From contig CAJQUN010000141.1 of NCBI GenBank assembly GCA_907163345.1, positions 124,001 through 188,000 on the forward strand: a stretch of DNA of 64,000 bases. Reading direction: 5' to 3'. Under the pieces are notes generated by a model, which searched no databases, had not been told where the DNA came from, and saw only the letters and a list, made by a program, of their open reading frames with translations. This document shows positions 20,509 through 33,437 of this stretch, piece by piece. Source of the DNA: Haberlea rhodopensis. Its lineage: Eukaryota > Streptophyta > Magnoliopsida > Lamiales > Gesneriaceae. Each line of letters starts with the position of its first letter. The first letter of the stretch is position 1. The position numbers and the translations under genes are program-made.

Positions 20509-21255
20509 CAGTGTTTTCAAAACCGGATCGGACATGAAATCGGTGCTCTTACTGGTTACAGGTTCGATCGGTTCAATCGGTTGAACCATTGATTCAACCG
20601 GTGATGACGTCAGCATTATATAATATCTATTTTAAGTTTGTAAAATATATAGACCATATATTTTACTATAATTTCAAGTTGTTTACAATAAAAAAATATC
20701 GTTACACCAACATAACATGTCAAACTTCAAAAATCAGATAAAATGAAATGTCTAACATAAAATAATAATAGTAATAAAACATCTAAAAACAACAAATAAT
20801 GCCAGAAATGATCAATATCCCAAAATTATAATAAATATTTAAAATATTATGAAATTATTCACATATATTATAATTTACGAGAAACTATGCATGCTTATAT
20901 ATAATATACAAGACATATTTATTGAATTATATGAATTTTTTGATCAAAACACACATAAAATATTATTTTGTAATCATTTCAATAACAATAAATTATATAA
21001 TATAATTTATTCTACATATTTGATTTAGAACTTTAAAAAAATAACAAAGAATTAAAATTTTAAAAAGGAAAGAAAAATGAAGGAACATACTTGTTCAACT
21101 AGTCAACCGGTTTATTGGTTGAACCGATTTTTAGCGGTTAATCCGGTTCCCACTTATTTTTTATCAGGGTGGTTTTGAAGGGTTGACCGGATCAAGCATT
21201 GGTTACAGGTTAAACCGGCTGAACCAGCCGGTTTGGATCGATTTTCAAAACACTG
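20509..21255. mobile_element. Non-autonomous hAT element (MITE-like, 747 bp)
   Basis: Starts CAGTGTTTTCAAAACCGG and ends with the imperfect inverse (reverse complement CAGTGTTTTGAAAATCGATC). Flanked by a perfect 8-bp duplication GATAAACC (20501-20508 and 21256-21263), the hAT length. Subterminal regions carry repeated GGTTGAACC/AACCGGTT motifs, as hAT transposase-binding regions often do. No transposase frame; the centre is AT-rich. Confidence 0.88.
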
Positions 21256-21263
21256 GATAAACC

Positions 21264-21725
21264 TAAATTTTCCAAAGAATCGAATTTGTATTGCCAAGAG
21301 ATTGATGACTTGGCCAGTGACCATTCCTTATGAGTAGGATATGCAATCTGGCAAGTAAAAACCTAAGGCAGAAGACCAAAATCAAATTAAGGCAAGAAAA
21401 AATAAAGAAAGCGGGGGAACTTACAATCCCCTGTTTCTCTCTCACCATCTTTTTTTACCAATATTTCCTTTGACCATGACCACCACCACCTCCTCCTCCA
21501 TCTCCATCTCCTTCTTCCCCTCTTCCTCCTATCCGCTTTAGACTTTCCCTCTGAATTTAATTATATACTCCATCATTTCACATCTTTTGTCTATGTATTG
21601 TTGATAGTAATATGTTTACATGATCATCATTGGTTATCCTGTTGAATTCTTGTTTGGATATCGAGAATCTTTGATTTAAAAGCCAAAAAGTTGGAATCTG
21701 TAGATTCATATCCTATTTCTTGAAA
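21264..21725 (+). promoter_or_regulatory. Upstream region / 5' UTR of the kinase gene
   Basis: CT-rich stretch at 21478-21555 and AT-rich TTAATTATATACTCC at 21556-21570 before the start codon. An exact start site cannot be called and a leader intron is possible. The hAT element ends at the left edge, so less than 0.5 kb separates it from the start codon. Confidence 0.4.
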
Positions 21726-24700
21726 ATGGGTAGCTGTTTTTCCACCTCCAAGGTGAGTGGTTCCAATAGCAACACCCCTTCCACCACCGCAACCGCCGGG
21801 AACCACCACCGGCACTCCACCGCCGATGCCAAGCCACAGTCAGCAACTCCTTCAACGGCCACGCAGGGAAAACAAGAGGGTTCTTGTTATAATCTTCGTA
21901 AGGCAAAAGAAAACCATAAGAATCAACAGCAGAGGCAATCTCAGCAGATTCCTAAGAGTGGTTCTAAAAGGCCAAATGGAGTCATCCCTTATGGGAAAAG
22001 AACAGATTTTGGATATGATAAGGATTTTGATGCGAGATACACAATTGGGAAATTGTTGGGACATGGTCAATTTGGTTATACGTATGTTGCAATAGATAAA
22101 TCTAATGGGGATCGTGTGGCTGTCAAGAGAATAGAAAAGAAAAAGGTAATTATTGTCCAATTCTTTATTTTCAATTCATTTTTTTGTTCAATTAATTTGA
22201 CGTGTTATTAACAATTAGCCAAATGAGGATTGGTTTTACAACATTAGGCGTTGCATTTCTGGTTCAATCCTCTAGTTTTTAGTTTATAGCAATGTTCAAG
22301 TTAAGGGAATATATAGCTTATTCAGATTAATGATTCAATGGGAATGTTCTAAGCTTTTCCATTCTAACATCCAAAAGGAAGATCTTTCAAGGGCCTAGGC
22401 TTGTTGTGGGATATTCAGCAACATCTATGTTGGGATCTCATGTATTTTTCCTTCCATAATGCTTGTGTGGTAAATTATTCTTTGACAGTTACTTCTGTCT
22501 TATCAACCAAACATCCGTTACAACTTCTCCAGGAACATGACTTTTTTCTAAATTTAATGTGTATTTTGCCAAGTTTGATGGTTAGTTTTACAAATTACAA
22601 CTGTGGAGTATTTTATTTGGAAACTCGCTAAGTTTGGGTGCAAAAAGGAATATGAGAGGGGGAGAGTTTACATTTGAACTTTCAGCCAATTAATGGACCC
22701 TTGATTATTGAACCATTATGATTATTGAACCATTATCTGATCAATCATGTTGCAGTCAATAATTTTGTATCAGAAACTGATATCGGAGTGAATCTTTGGA
22801 TAAAAGTTGATTATATCTCTGAGAGACTCGAACCCAGCTAATGGTGAGGCTAATTTTCCAGAGAAGATTTAATCTATTCACCCTTTTTGATGTTATTGAT
22901 GTATGGCCCATGTTCCGCGATTCCTACCTTCCATTTTTCAGAAAAAATGTAAATTTGGCAGAAAAATTTGTTAAATTGATGGTTCTGCTGAGAATCTGCT
23001 CATAAGGAACTTGTACTTTGTAGCACTTACCCGATATTGATTATAGCTAAGTTTCCATTTTTATACTTGGGCATAAACTTGAAGAATAAAGTATTCATAA
23101 AATTGTTTTCGAAGTTATTGCATGCATTTATACCCTTGTGAAATCTTTGTATTGAACAAAATCTTGAATACCTGGCAGATGGTTCTTCCCATTGCTGTGG
23201 AGGATGTGAAGCGAGAAGTCAAGATATTGAAAGCATTAACAGGTCATGAAAATGTGGTTCAGTTCTATAATGCTTTTGAAGATGAATCATATGTACATAT
23301 AGTGATGGAGTAAGTTTTGGCGTACAAATTTCAAATGCTAGTTTCAAAGTTTTCCTTGCGTTAGGGTCCCTGTTTCAAACATTATGTGAATGACTTGCTG
23401 TCAATTTTTTGTACTTTAGGCTATGTGAGGGTGGAGAATTGTTAGACCGTATCTTGTCAAAGTAAGCATATCGATATATGATATTATTGTGTGATTTTCT
23501 CTTGATGCTTTAGAATAGGACTCAATGATGATTTATCTAACAGAAAGGACAGCCGTTACACGGAGAAAGATGCAGCAATCATTGTGAGACAAATGCTAAA
23601 AGTTGCCGCAGAATGCCATTTACACGGTATGGTACACCGTGATATGAAGCCAGAGGTACATGCGAAATTTATCTTCCAGTTGGGATTTAACTACTTCTTA
23701 GTGTTCTAACATATGTTTTCCCTCAGAATTTTTTATTTAAGTCACAAAAAGAGGATTCATCCCTGAAGGCCACCGATTTTGGTCTTTCAGACTTCATAAG
23801 ACCAGGTAATTGAAAGACTGGATTTTTAATGACTGGATGACTGCATATTTCCAATTCCAATCCTATTAAATATATGTTGGATAGTTTTGCTATTTTCAGG
23901 GGTTCTTTATTGTCTTATTATTCATTAAAAAAATATAAAATTGTTTTCATAAATGTAGGAAAGAAATTCCAGGACATTGTTGGGAGTGCATATTATGTCG
24001 CTCCAGAAGTTCTAAAGCGCAAGTCTGGCCCTGAATCTGACGTGTGGAGCATTGGTGTAATTACATATATTTTGCTCTGTGGCCGGCGACCCTTCTGGGA
24101 CAAAACCGAGGATGGCATTTTTAAGGAGGTGGGATATTACAACTATATTCATTTCACACTCTGAAATGTGGCAGGATCGAGTTATTTGAATGATTTTTTT
24201 ATCTTAACAGGTTCTGAGAAACAAGCCTGACTTTCGGCGCAAGCCATGGCCAACCATAAGCAATGCTGCTAAAGATTTTGTAAAGAAGTTACTCGTAAAA
24301 GACCCACGAGCCCGACTTACTGCGGCTCAGGCCTTATGTATGTTGTGCTGACTCTCAAATTATACCACTTTGAATAGTTAAATAGTTTGTATCCATTTAC
24401 TTGGATAATTATGTGGCACTGTTTTTCTCACTAAGTATTTGGATACCTGCGTTCTTGATTGCATACTGATCTTGGTAACGTGTTCAGCTCATCCATGGGT
24501 TCGAGAAGGCGGTGAAGCTTTGGAAATTCCTCTTGACATTTCTGTTCTATCCAGCATGCGGCAATTTGTCAATTATGGTCGATTGAAACAGTTTGCACTT
24601 CGGGTAATTCTGCCTCTTCTGCTATACTACCGGTGATTTTAGAAATATATGAATAATTTTTGTGCTGTGACTTCATCCGGATCAAATTAAAATATTCTAG

Positions 24701-26080
24701 GCACTGGCAAGCACGCTTGATGAGGAGGAGATTGCCGATCTTCGAGACCAATTTGATGCAATTGACGTGGATAAAAGTGGTGCCATTAGCCTTGAAGAAA
24801 TGAGGCAGGTCAGTTTTTCTGCATGATTATATGAGGATTTATCGGCGTTTTACGTTAATTTGCATAATAGTTAAACTCTAAAAGGACCTTGGCAGCAGAA
24901 GTTTTTTAGGGAATAATTTTTGTAACTTTTTGTGTTTTCAGGTTGTAGAAATTTGAGATAGTGTTTGGATTGTATGTTTTGAGATGTGATGTGATTGTTA
25001 TGATTGTCTAAAAAAGGTGAAATTTTGCATAGTATTTGGAAAATGTCTCAGAGGATGTAGAAGTGTGATTCTGTTGTGAAATGATATGATTTGGCATGTG
25101 AAATGACATGCGGTTTATAACTCTGGTTCGAAATAAATGGTTTTTTTCAAATTTTTATGTTGGTCGATAAAAATTTGCAATGAGAAGCGAAACAGAATCG
25201 GTCTAAAAAAAATTTCAGATTTTCTGAGGTGTTCATCTATTTGCTAAGGATCATTTGTCTTGTTCACCACATGTTAGCTTGAATTGTAGGCACTGGCAAA
25301 AGATCTTCCATGGAAAATGAAAGACTCACGTGTTCTTGAAATTCTTCAAGCGGTATGTTTATTTTAAACCGGGATGTGAATTTCACCCCTAGCTAGCATA
25401 GGTATTTTAAGTTTTGGCAGCTTTGTAGATTGGTAATATATATATATATATACTCTGTGGGTGTGAGCAGATTGATAGCAATACCGATGGACTTGTAGAT
25501 TTCACCGAGTTTGTTGCGGCTACTTTGCACGTTCATCAGTTGGAAGAGCATAATTCAGAAAAATGGCAGCAAAGATCGCGGGCCGCCTTTGGAAAATTCG
25601 ATGTGGATGGAGATGGATTTATAACTCCAGAAGAACTTAAAATGGTATCTATTTATGTTCATTCCTTTTTAAGTTACAATATCATATACCGAGAACCAAA
25701 AATATAGAAAAATAGCCGCATTAACTATCATATGCTTCAAGGTCTATGATTTAAAAAGAAAAATGATTTATGATATTCTTGCAATATATTATGACATGAG
25801 ACGAGCAGCATGGAGGTTTATCCATTCTTACACCATTCAGAAAATAGAAAGAAATTGTTAATATGTTGTCTACTCATTCAAAAGCTTCAACTCGTGCTCT
25901 TTTATTGTGTTGCAGCATACATGTCTGAGGAGTTCGGTGGATCCGCTCCTAGAAGAAGCAGATATTGACAAAGATGGAAAGATTAGCTTATCAGAGTTCC
26001 GTAGACTTCTAAGAAACGCAAGCATGAATTCACGAGTCGTGACAAGCCCATCTGCTAAGCAACATTCACTCCTGCTATAG
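21726..26080 (+). CDS. CPK28-like: Calcium-dependent protein kinase, group IV (CPK16/18/28-like), 12 exons
   Basis: Exons by GT-AG: 21726-22145, 23179-23309, 23420-23461, 23544-23655, 23727-23805, 23959-24128, 24211-24337, 24488-24603, 24701-24808, 25290-25352, 25471-25644, 25916-26080; 1,707 bp, 568 residues, no internal stop. MGSCFS start: Gly2 myristoylation and Cys4 palmitoylation signals, so membrane attachment is likely. Ser/Thr/Gln-rich variable region to ~100; kinase ~105-365 with GHGQFGYTY loop, Lys134, HRD Asp231, DFG 252-254; autoinhibitory junction ~375-410; four EF-hand loops at 421-432, 458-469, 500-511 and 530-541, all starting with Asp and ending with Glu. RTDFGYDKDFDARY and MVLPIAVEDVKREV are typical of the group IV branch (Arabidopsis CPK16/18/28). 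Known role of the family: calcium-triggered Ser/Thr phosphorylation in immunity and development. Start chosen because the acylation motif begins there. Looks functional; which of the three orthologues is unsure. Confidence 0.95.
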
Positions 26081-26650
26081 TTCGCAATCAGGTACTTTGA
26101 AGCTTGTGAGTTGTAAAAATAACGAGTTTGCCAGAACTGCAAAGAACTTTCCTCGAATACCATTCTCGTGTATGTTCTCTTCTGCTTTTATACAACATCT
26201 CTGGATTGTTTCTGAGTCTTGGTAGTTAGAATCAGGTTGTAAACGTGTCTCGTGCCAAGGCATGCAGTTTAGAACTCAAGATTAGCAATGTGAAGAGGGG
26301 TTGTGTGACTGTAAATTATGTGTTGGTTCTGTTAGGCTTATTGCCATTCGGGTACGAAAACCGTCTCTGGGCGCGTTTCGTCGTGTTCTTTCTTTGGCAT
26401 ACAACACATTTGTCTCCTTGATGATGTTATTTTCTTGATGTAATTTACCACTGCTACTGTGTTGTTCAATATATTACAAGAACTGGTAAGTTGATACAGT
26501 TTATGGAAGACTATACAGTTTATGTTATGATTGTTGTCTCCATATCTTTGTTGATATATGTATCATATCACTTTATTATTTATGGTATATTGCCTGTGTA
26601 AATGAAATAATATAATTACTATGACTTTGCTTGTCTAAATGATAAATTAT
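26081..26650 (+). other. 3' UTR / downstream region of the kinase gene
   Basis: Sequence after TAG at 26078-26080 is AT-rich and T-rich, with AATATATTACAAG near 26467 and AATGAAATAATATAA near 26602 as possible poly(A) signal regions. No clear canonical site, so the transcript end is uncertain. Confidence 0.4.
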
Positions 26651-28869
26651 ACTTACAATTTGATGGGATAAATTATACTTAATTTCTTTCACATGAATGA
26701 GAAGCACGTATAAGTAGTCATCCAATTTCTATTCATACGTAACGGAAAAGCCTAATGAAAAGAGTCCCAAAATCCAAGAATAGCTTGGTACATAAATTTG
26801 GTTTCTAGGTTTATCATTTAAGGTCAAAACCCATGCCAATATCCTTTCAAAAAGTAAAGAAAAGAAAAACTCATGCCAATAGTACCAACCAACTTCTACG
26901 CCACATTTTCAAATGCATATATAAAAAGTAATGTTTACCAAAATTTAAATAATTAAATTCCCCATTTATTATGGGGAGACACATATATATAATGTGATGT
27001 ATCGAAAAACGGATATGATAATGTGGAGGAATGACTGAACTTCCACGTTGGATGTTCCGATGACCAGCTCCGGCTGGTATCACACAACTCAGTTAGGAGG
27101 CGCCAGTAGAATTTCAGGTGTGCCTCGTCGATGCTCAAGTCAGAACTGAAAAATATTAGAGAGAGCTTGTATCAGAGAGCATCTCGAAAAAGTTCGTACA
27201 TGTGTTTATATAGACGGGTCGGAAGATTTCGATATAGAATTAAGAATCCTACATTAATCATGGTTTCGTAATCTTGTGATTCCTTAGGATGGGATCTTGC
27301 CTTATCTTCAAGTTTTCGTCCATATTTATCGGATGTGCCCCTCATCAAAGAAGAAAATTGCCTTTGAGCTAGATATTAGCTGATTCACATACTTCCTTAT
27401 ACTGAGCTTGGATCACGAGCACTCAATCCCAGCCATTGATGTGCCAAAATAGTAGCTGATTCACGCTACTTTTTCAGATGGAGCTAGGGTCCACTTCCAT
27501 CGGTCCTATCCAGATGATATGTCGTTTGTGGATCTCTCCATTGGGACTAAGGTTTTTGCGTTACGGATGGAGCTAACATCTCCAGCTATCGCGGATTCCT
27601 TGGGATCTCTTCTTCAAGAGGGCTTCCTTCATCATGTTCAGATATTGTTATTTTTGCCTTCGTTTCCTTTGCAATTTTTCTAAAAAGATAACTTTGACAT
27701 GGTAATATGTTGTATAGGTGCAAGCCGCCTTGATCCACAAAGAGGTAATGGAAAGATTTGCCAACACGACGCGGCATCTTCAGTGGCTTGAGGAGGTGAG
27801 CCTCCTAAGGTGGAATCTCTTAAAGCCAAGCTGATCGAACTGAAGGAAGCTATGGGTCAACTCTAGGCCGAAGTTGTTGTCGTCGATTGACAAATACTTC
27901 AGGGGCGAAACCATGATTCTGTATTTGGGTGTGATGAATTATGTACAAATCATAATTTTTTTTATATGAATAAATTCTGATTAAAAATTAATGTGTTATT
28001 AGAAATCATGTATAATATTTCAACCAAATATGTAGATGAGTAATAACAAAGATAACAAATATCACATGCCTTGTAAATACAATAAATTTTTTATTATTGA
28101 TACTATTTTTACCGAACGAGATTTCTCGTCAAACTTCTTTATCATATATTCAACATCTACTAAATCAACAAACTTTGTTCAATATAAAAAAAAAAACCAT
28201 GCAGGTGAAAAAATCATTATCCATCTTATTACATAATATATCTTAATAAGATTACTCGGTGAAAGTGTTCTCTCTATCATTGCTGTTTAAACCAAAAGAG
28301 TCAACACTTACTGTCTACTTATCCTCACCCTTTCATTTTCTTTTTTTAGTTATATTATTTTTATTTTTATGAAAATAATAATTTAAATTGATAAAAGAAA
28401 TCATTCGCTAATCTTACACACCTTATCAAATATTTCCTGTTTGAATTACATTATCAGATATCCGTCCGCCGTCCCACCATTACATTTTACAATAAATTTT
28501 CAGTTTTTAAATTCTCATTCACACCCAAATTTACAAAACATAATCTCAACACGCCCCTCCACATATTATTACACAGTCCTCTTTCAATTTCATACGATAT
28601 CATGTAAAATAAACTAAATACTAAATAAAAGAGATCAATTATATTACTAATTCCAGCTTTTCGAAATTTGAAAATCAACTTGGACAAGTTTTGGACATAA
28701 CTCATAAAAGACAAGTCCAAATTTGAATACCAAGCTACCAAAACTCATCTACACAAAACTATCTACAATTTTCAAGTTTTAAGAAACTCTAAATTCGGAA
28801 AAGAAGAGGGTGATAAATGATCAATAAATTGATGGTTGATTTTTGACAAATAAGGCCACAAAAGTTGAT
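26651..28869. other. Intergenic, no gene seen
   Basis: AT-rich sequence without recognised domains. 27000-27850 has higher GC and promoter-like TTTATATAGA (27206) and may be a decayed retrotransposon LTR or leader, but no ends, primer site or protein could be matched. Short frames here have no family signature. Confidence 0.5.
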
Positions 28870-28874
28870 AAGTA

Positions 28875-29268
28875 TGTTAGCATATATACTCTGCAAGCCA
28901 AAAGTTGGTCTATTGGGCTTTATGCACCCAAAGCCCATTAGTTACTTAATGACCCTATAAATATGTCATTCTAGTTTCTGAGAAACTAAGAGACTCCATT
29001 CAACACAATTACACTCACTCTCTGAGAATAGCCGTCATTACACTAGCACTGGTGTCGGGCTTGTAGATCTGGTCAGATTGATTGGGCTAGAGAAACGTCA
29101 TCAGAGTGGTTTCGCTGTTATCGGTAATCTCTTTTCGTGCATTTATATTTATGATATTTTGCATGTTTATATATGAATCAGGCGCAATCGATCCGTCCCT
29201 GGGTCAGATCTGTTTACTGTTTATTTTTCGCTGCGTTTGGATCTGACGCCGGGTACGAAAACCCAACA
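28875..29268 (+). repeat. Copia-1 5' LTR (394 bp)
   Basis: TGTTAGCATA...ACCCAACA. Contains CCCTATAAATATG (28953-28966), a good TATA box. Matches 41276-41671 with few substitutions. Confidence 0.95.
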
Positions 29269-29269
29269 G

Positions 29270-29282
29270 TGGTATCAGAGCC
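29270..29282 (+). other. Primer-binding site of copia-1
   Basis: TGGTATCAGAGCC one base after the LTR; complementary to initiator tRNA-Met. Confidence 0.9.
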
Positions 29283-31689
29283 AGGTTGCGCTTTGATTCA
29301 TATATCTGATAATTAATTTTTATTAGATCGTTTCCCATCGATTCTAATCGTTTTTGAGTTTTCAAAAATTTCGGAGTCCGAAAAAATATAGAAAATTCGC
29401 TGCCGGAAAACCAGAATGCATAGTCGATCGTGGGGCGGCGGCACGGCGGAGAAGCTGTTCTCGCGGTCGTGCGTGAGGCCCAGAATGAAATTGACTATGG
29501 AGGTGGGTTTTGTTTTCGCGATGGTTCACGCTCAGGAAGTGAAAATCGCAACCAGCTTGAAGTGTTCCGCACGAACCGCAGTGAACCCAGGCTGAAAAAC
29601 GCGACCTTTTGCAAGCGTGTTGCAGCAGACGCGGCGGTGTGGATTCGAGACCAGGAAATCACAGCCTGAATCGTGATCTGGTTCTAGAAATCGTTTCCAA
29701 AAATTATTCCACAACGAGGCTTGATTCTGCATGCGAATCCGAGGATGAGGAGGCGGCAGCGCGAGGAATGGTTCAGAAACCCTAATTTCAGTTTTGGAAA
29801 TTGATTCAATGGGTGGCGGCGGGAACCATGATCCCTAACCCTAATTTTCGAATTTGGGGAAGATGGACAGATGGTGAATAGTAAATTTCGGAAATTTAAT
29901 ATAAAAAAAAAACTTTTGATACATCCGAAAATAATAATGCATTTTGGGTTGAAATTGATTTTCTAATTTTGGATCCAAATTGTTTGGAGTCCATAAATTA
30001 TTTTGGGTCATTTTAGATGTTTTATCTGGATATTATTTTTGAAATAATAAACCATAATAAATGTTTTTTTAATTTATTAAGTGTAAAATGAAGATTTTAC
30101 AGTTAGTTAAAAATTTAATTAATTGGAAATTGAATGAAAATGTTTCATTTAATTTGTTAATTTTAGTTTTGGCTAATATTATGATTTATAGGTAATATAG
30201 TGATTTACCAAGTAAATAAAAATTTAATTAATTAGAAATTAAATGAAAATGTTTCATTTAATTTGTTAATTTTTTTTTCAATTAATGATGCGATTAATGG
30301 GAAACGATAGAATAAATTAATTATTGTGATCTAATTACATGTGATGTAATTAGTACAATTACATATGATGTAATTGTTTAGTTTAATGTTTAATTACATA
30401 TGTTGTAATTGCATGATGGATGATTACGGGCTCTGACCAATGTGTTTAGGTGAATGCTTAGGTTTTTATTGTTTCATTATAATTGTGATTTTTTGGTTAT
30501 CGGGTCTGCGAGCCTGCTCTCTCTATTTTCTGATGTATCCCACGCGGATTTGTATTCCTATTCTCTTGTTTGCACGATTTAAATGTAAAATCATTAGAAT
30601 TAGTGGGAGATCGAGATTGAAGGACGGAGCACAAAGAATCAAGACATGTATAATGGAAGCAAAAATTTAATAGGATTGTATTACATACCTGCATCACCTT
30701 AGACAGACTTGTGATCCACGTATGGCTCACGTGGATCAATTAGGAAAAGGCCGTAATCGTCCATATTTATTTTTATTATGCATATGATGTATGATAAATG
30801 TTTGTTTGTATGTTTTATTAGTACATATGACTGCATGGATAAAACATAGTTGCATGAATCCGGCAAACAAACAAACAAGTATTTGATGAGATAATTATTA
30901 AATCCCTCTTTTGAATATGATTCAAAATTTTTAATATCAAACTGTAAAGGGAGCTCAAAGGAGTTTGTTGCTTCCTGTCTTCCATCAACAGTTAAGCCAT
31001 GAGACGCTACTTGAGTCAGGTGTCTTGTCTCACCCTCGTGGGGGATATCTGGCATGGGAAAGTTGTGTGTTTAACTGCCACTTAATTATGGATAGGGTTC
31101 TGTTAACCTTTAAGATTGCTCACCCTCGTAGGCTCTTATTGGCGGACATTACCATCCGTGGGATGGGTTAGTTTGATGTGAGAATGCATAATTGGCCTGC
31201 CTTCGTAGGGTTATGTCAATCACGAGAGAAAAATCTTGGGGGTTGCATATGATGCAATTGTGAGCTACCTTTAGTATCATGAGGTCGGCTGGACCCTCGC
31301 CCGGGGCTATCATGAGCTAGTTGGACTCCAAGCCCACTAAGAAAATACGATTTTCCGTTCATTTGTCATGAGGGTGACGAATTCGAAAAATTTAGTGGGA
31401 GCATTCAATAACTAAAGTCCATAGTTTTTTAATTAATTAATAATCAAACGGTTTGCATGTATTTTCTGTATTCTCAGTATTGTGATTGCCGTGAATCCGA
31501 TTGCATCAATTCTCGATACAAACAAAATAACCGCACCAAATTATTCTGATTGACTATTAATTTTAAAATAGTGCTTGCTTCTAAAAGGTTGCTATATACC
31601 TTTGGTGGGAGCCTCCTGTTGAAGTGTCTCCCGGTTCGTCTCATGAAGAGATCGTCACACTTGAGAAGTGATGGGACGATGATCTCTAG
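29283..31689 (+). other. Copia-1 leader region, no gene seen
   Basis: About 2.4 kb between primer site and the first recognisable gag. GC-rich at 29400-29860, then AT-rich with short direct repeats (ATTACATATGATGTAATT type, 30330-30400; AATTTAATTAATT...TTTCATTTAATTTG twice, 30110-30270). Open frames here carry no family signature. Confidence 0.6.
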
Positions 31690-32045
31690 ACTAGGTGTTA
31701 TATGATAGCATCAATGTCACCAATGAGTTTCAACACAGATATGAGAAATTCGTTCACATTGCTGATATTTTCCAACACCTACAAATGTTGTTTGGTGAAC
31801 AGACGCGATTACTGAGACTCGCGGTTTCAAAAGAAATATTTTCATTTCACATGCGAGATGGAGCTTCGGTCTATGAGCATGGTGTATGAAAAATATCTCT
31901 TGTTGAGAAATTGAAAAATTTGAATGTGACAAATCCTCATTAACTGGCTATAGATTTGATCTTATAGTAAAAATGTTGGAAACTCATGAGTCCTTGATTC
32001 AAAAGGAGAAACGTGTTCTTCTTGTCGAATCTTCTACAAATGGTA
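31690..32045 (+). pseudogene. Copia-1 gag remnant
   Basis: Broken frames show copia gag signatures: FSFHMRDGASVYEHGV, then ISLVEKLKNLNV after a stop and LAIDLI after another. Cut at 32045 by the gag-only element; its basic continuation (about 37236-37310) follows on the far side. Confidence 0.7.
32041..32045. repeat. Target-site duplication TGGTA (left copy)
   Basis: TGGTA precedes the TGTTGGAATC LTR start and recurs right after the other LTR at 37231-37235. Confidence 0.92.
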
Positions 32046-32339
32046 TGTTGGAATCGAAGAGGGGGGGTGAATGAGATTCCTTGGCTACTTTAGCGTTTTA
32101 AAATGAGTTTGAAAAATAAAAGAGTTTTGCGCTTTGCGGAAGCTTTTAGTCAATCGATAAATAAAAAGAATAAGTAAATAAATGCGTAATGGAAATTAAA
32201 GCAATAAAAGACAAGAGATTTGTAATAGAAGTTCGGCGATGAATCGCCTACGTCTCCTCTTCCGGTTAGATAACCTCCAACCGAGGTTCCACTAGAACAA
32301 TTGGTCTTGGCCTTGAGGGCTCCAAGTTAGCCACACAAC

Positions 32340-32475
32340 AACTCTTCCCGAGTTTACAAAGCTCTTCCCGAGCACATTACTCTTCCTGAGTACACAAGCT
32401 CTTCCCGAGCACAATACTCTTCCCGAGTACACAAAGCTCTTCCCGAGCTACCAATACTCTTCACGAGTCTTCTTG
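32340..32475. repeat. CTCTTCCCGAG tandem repeat
   Basis: About seven copies of CTCTTCCCGAG(C/T) with 8-12-bp AT-rich spacers; the motif contains CTCGGGAAGAG dyads. Repeated at 36126-36260 in the other LTR. Confidence 0.85.
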
Positions 32476-32837
32476 GCCTTAAGGGCTCCAAGGATAGCCA
32501 CACACTTGCACCAACTAGACTTGTTGATGACTTTACAATTTTCCAACTTGCTTTGGTGTTGGAGGACCTTTACAATAAATCAAACCAAAAACACCTTCAC
32601 GGTGTACTCACATTAAGAAAACAAGACTCTAACAAAAGAATGAATTACAAGCTCCAATACAACAACAATGTATGGAGATTGCAATGCAATTTGAAATAAT
32701 GATTATCAAGACTTTGTAGCAGTTTGTAGGCTTGTTCCTTAGCTTCAAAATGCTCCAAAGCATCAATATTTATAGTGTAGGAGGCCCCCTAGGCTCATAC
32801 TAGCCGTTGCTACACAAAAGGATGAAATCACTCCTCG

Positions 32838-33247
32838 ATCGCCTCAGCCATCGCCTCAGGCGATCTCCATCGCCGCGCTCCAACGGTCAGCATAAATCAC
32901 GGATCGCCTCAGGCGATCGGGCGATCCAAATTAAATCCCAATGCCGAAGCCTCAGCAGCCTAAAATCTTGCATCACCTCGGGCGAAGTCCACATCACCTC
33001 AGGCGTTCCAGCCATCGCCTCGGGCATTCAGCCCATCGCCTCAAGCGATCTCCCCTGCGCGCATGCCCGCGCATTGCCTCAGTGTCGCCTCTGTCGATGT
33101 GCGGGGCGAAGTGTCAAATGGTTGCCATCGCCTCAGGCGTTGGTCATCATCGCCTGGAGCGATCTTCCTCTCGTGCTCGCCTAGCCATCGCCTCTGTTGA
33201 TGTGCGTGGCGAAACCTCGCCTGGCACCCATCGCCTGGGGCGATCCA
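32838..33247. repeat. ATCGCCTCAGGCGAT dyad array, 21-22-bp steps in places
   Basis: Degenerate copies of ATCGCCTCAGGCGAT. Regular block: 32972, 32993, 33014, 33035 (steps of 21); pair 33127, 33149 (22). Others at 32838, 32850, 32869, 32903, 33073, 33187 and 33230. The right LTR has the same block at 36758, 36779, 36800, 36821 and one extra unit at 37038, 22 bp after 37016. Confidence 0.88.
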
Positions 33248-33437
33248 GGCCAGAATATGCACACTCGATTATCTTCATTTCATTCCACTTTTCATCACTT
33301 AATCTGCACACTAAGTAGATGCATTAGTATAACAAACACAAGTTTTGTTGATCATCAAAACTCAAAGATTGACCGGGGATAATTTAACGCATTAAACGCA
33401 ACTATGCATGTAAGGCTCAACAATCTCCCCCTTTTTT

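Larger units (their letters stand above)
32046..33422 (-). repeat. Gag-only element, 3' LTR (1,377 bp)
   Basis: TGTTGGAATCGAAGA...AAGGCTCAACA. Contains CTCTTCCCGAG repeats (32340-32470), the ATCGCCT dyad array and TATTTATAGTG (32766-32777). Differs from the other LTR mainly by a 20-base shorter G run, one base near 32266, and one 22-bp array unit. Confidence 0.93.

Noticed and set aside
27000..27850. Possible additional LTR element
   Set aside because: Promoter-like and GC-richer, but no matching second copy, ends, primer site or protein signature could be found.
29430..29669. 79-residue frame MGRRHGGEAV... as a gene
   Set aside because: Lies in the copia-1 leader, no domain, no promoter or splice support.
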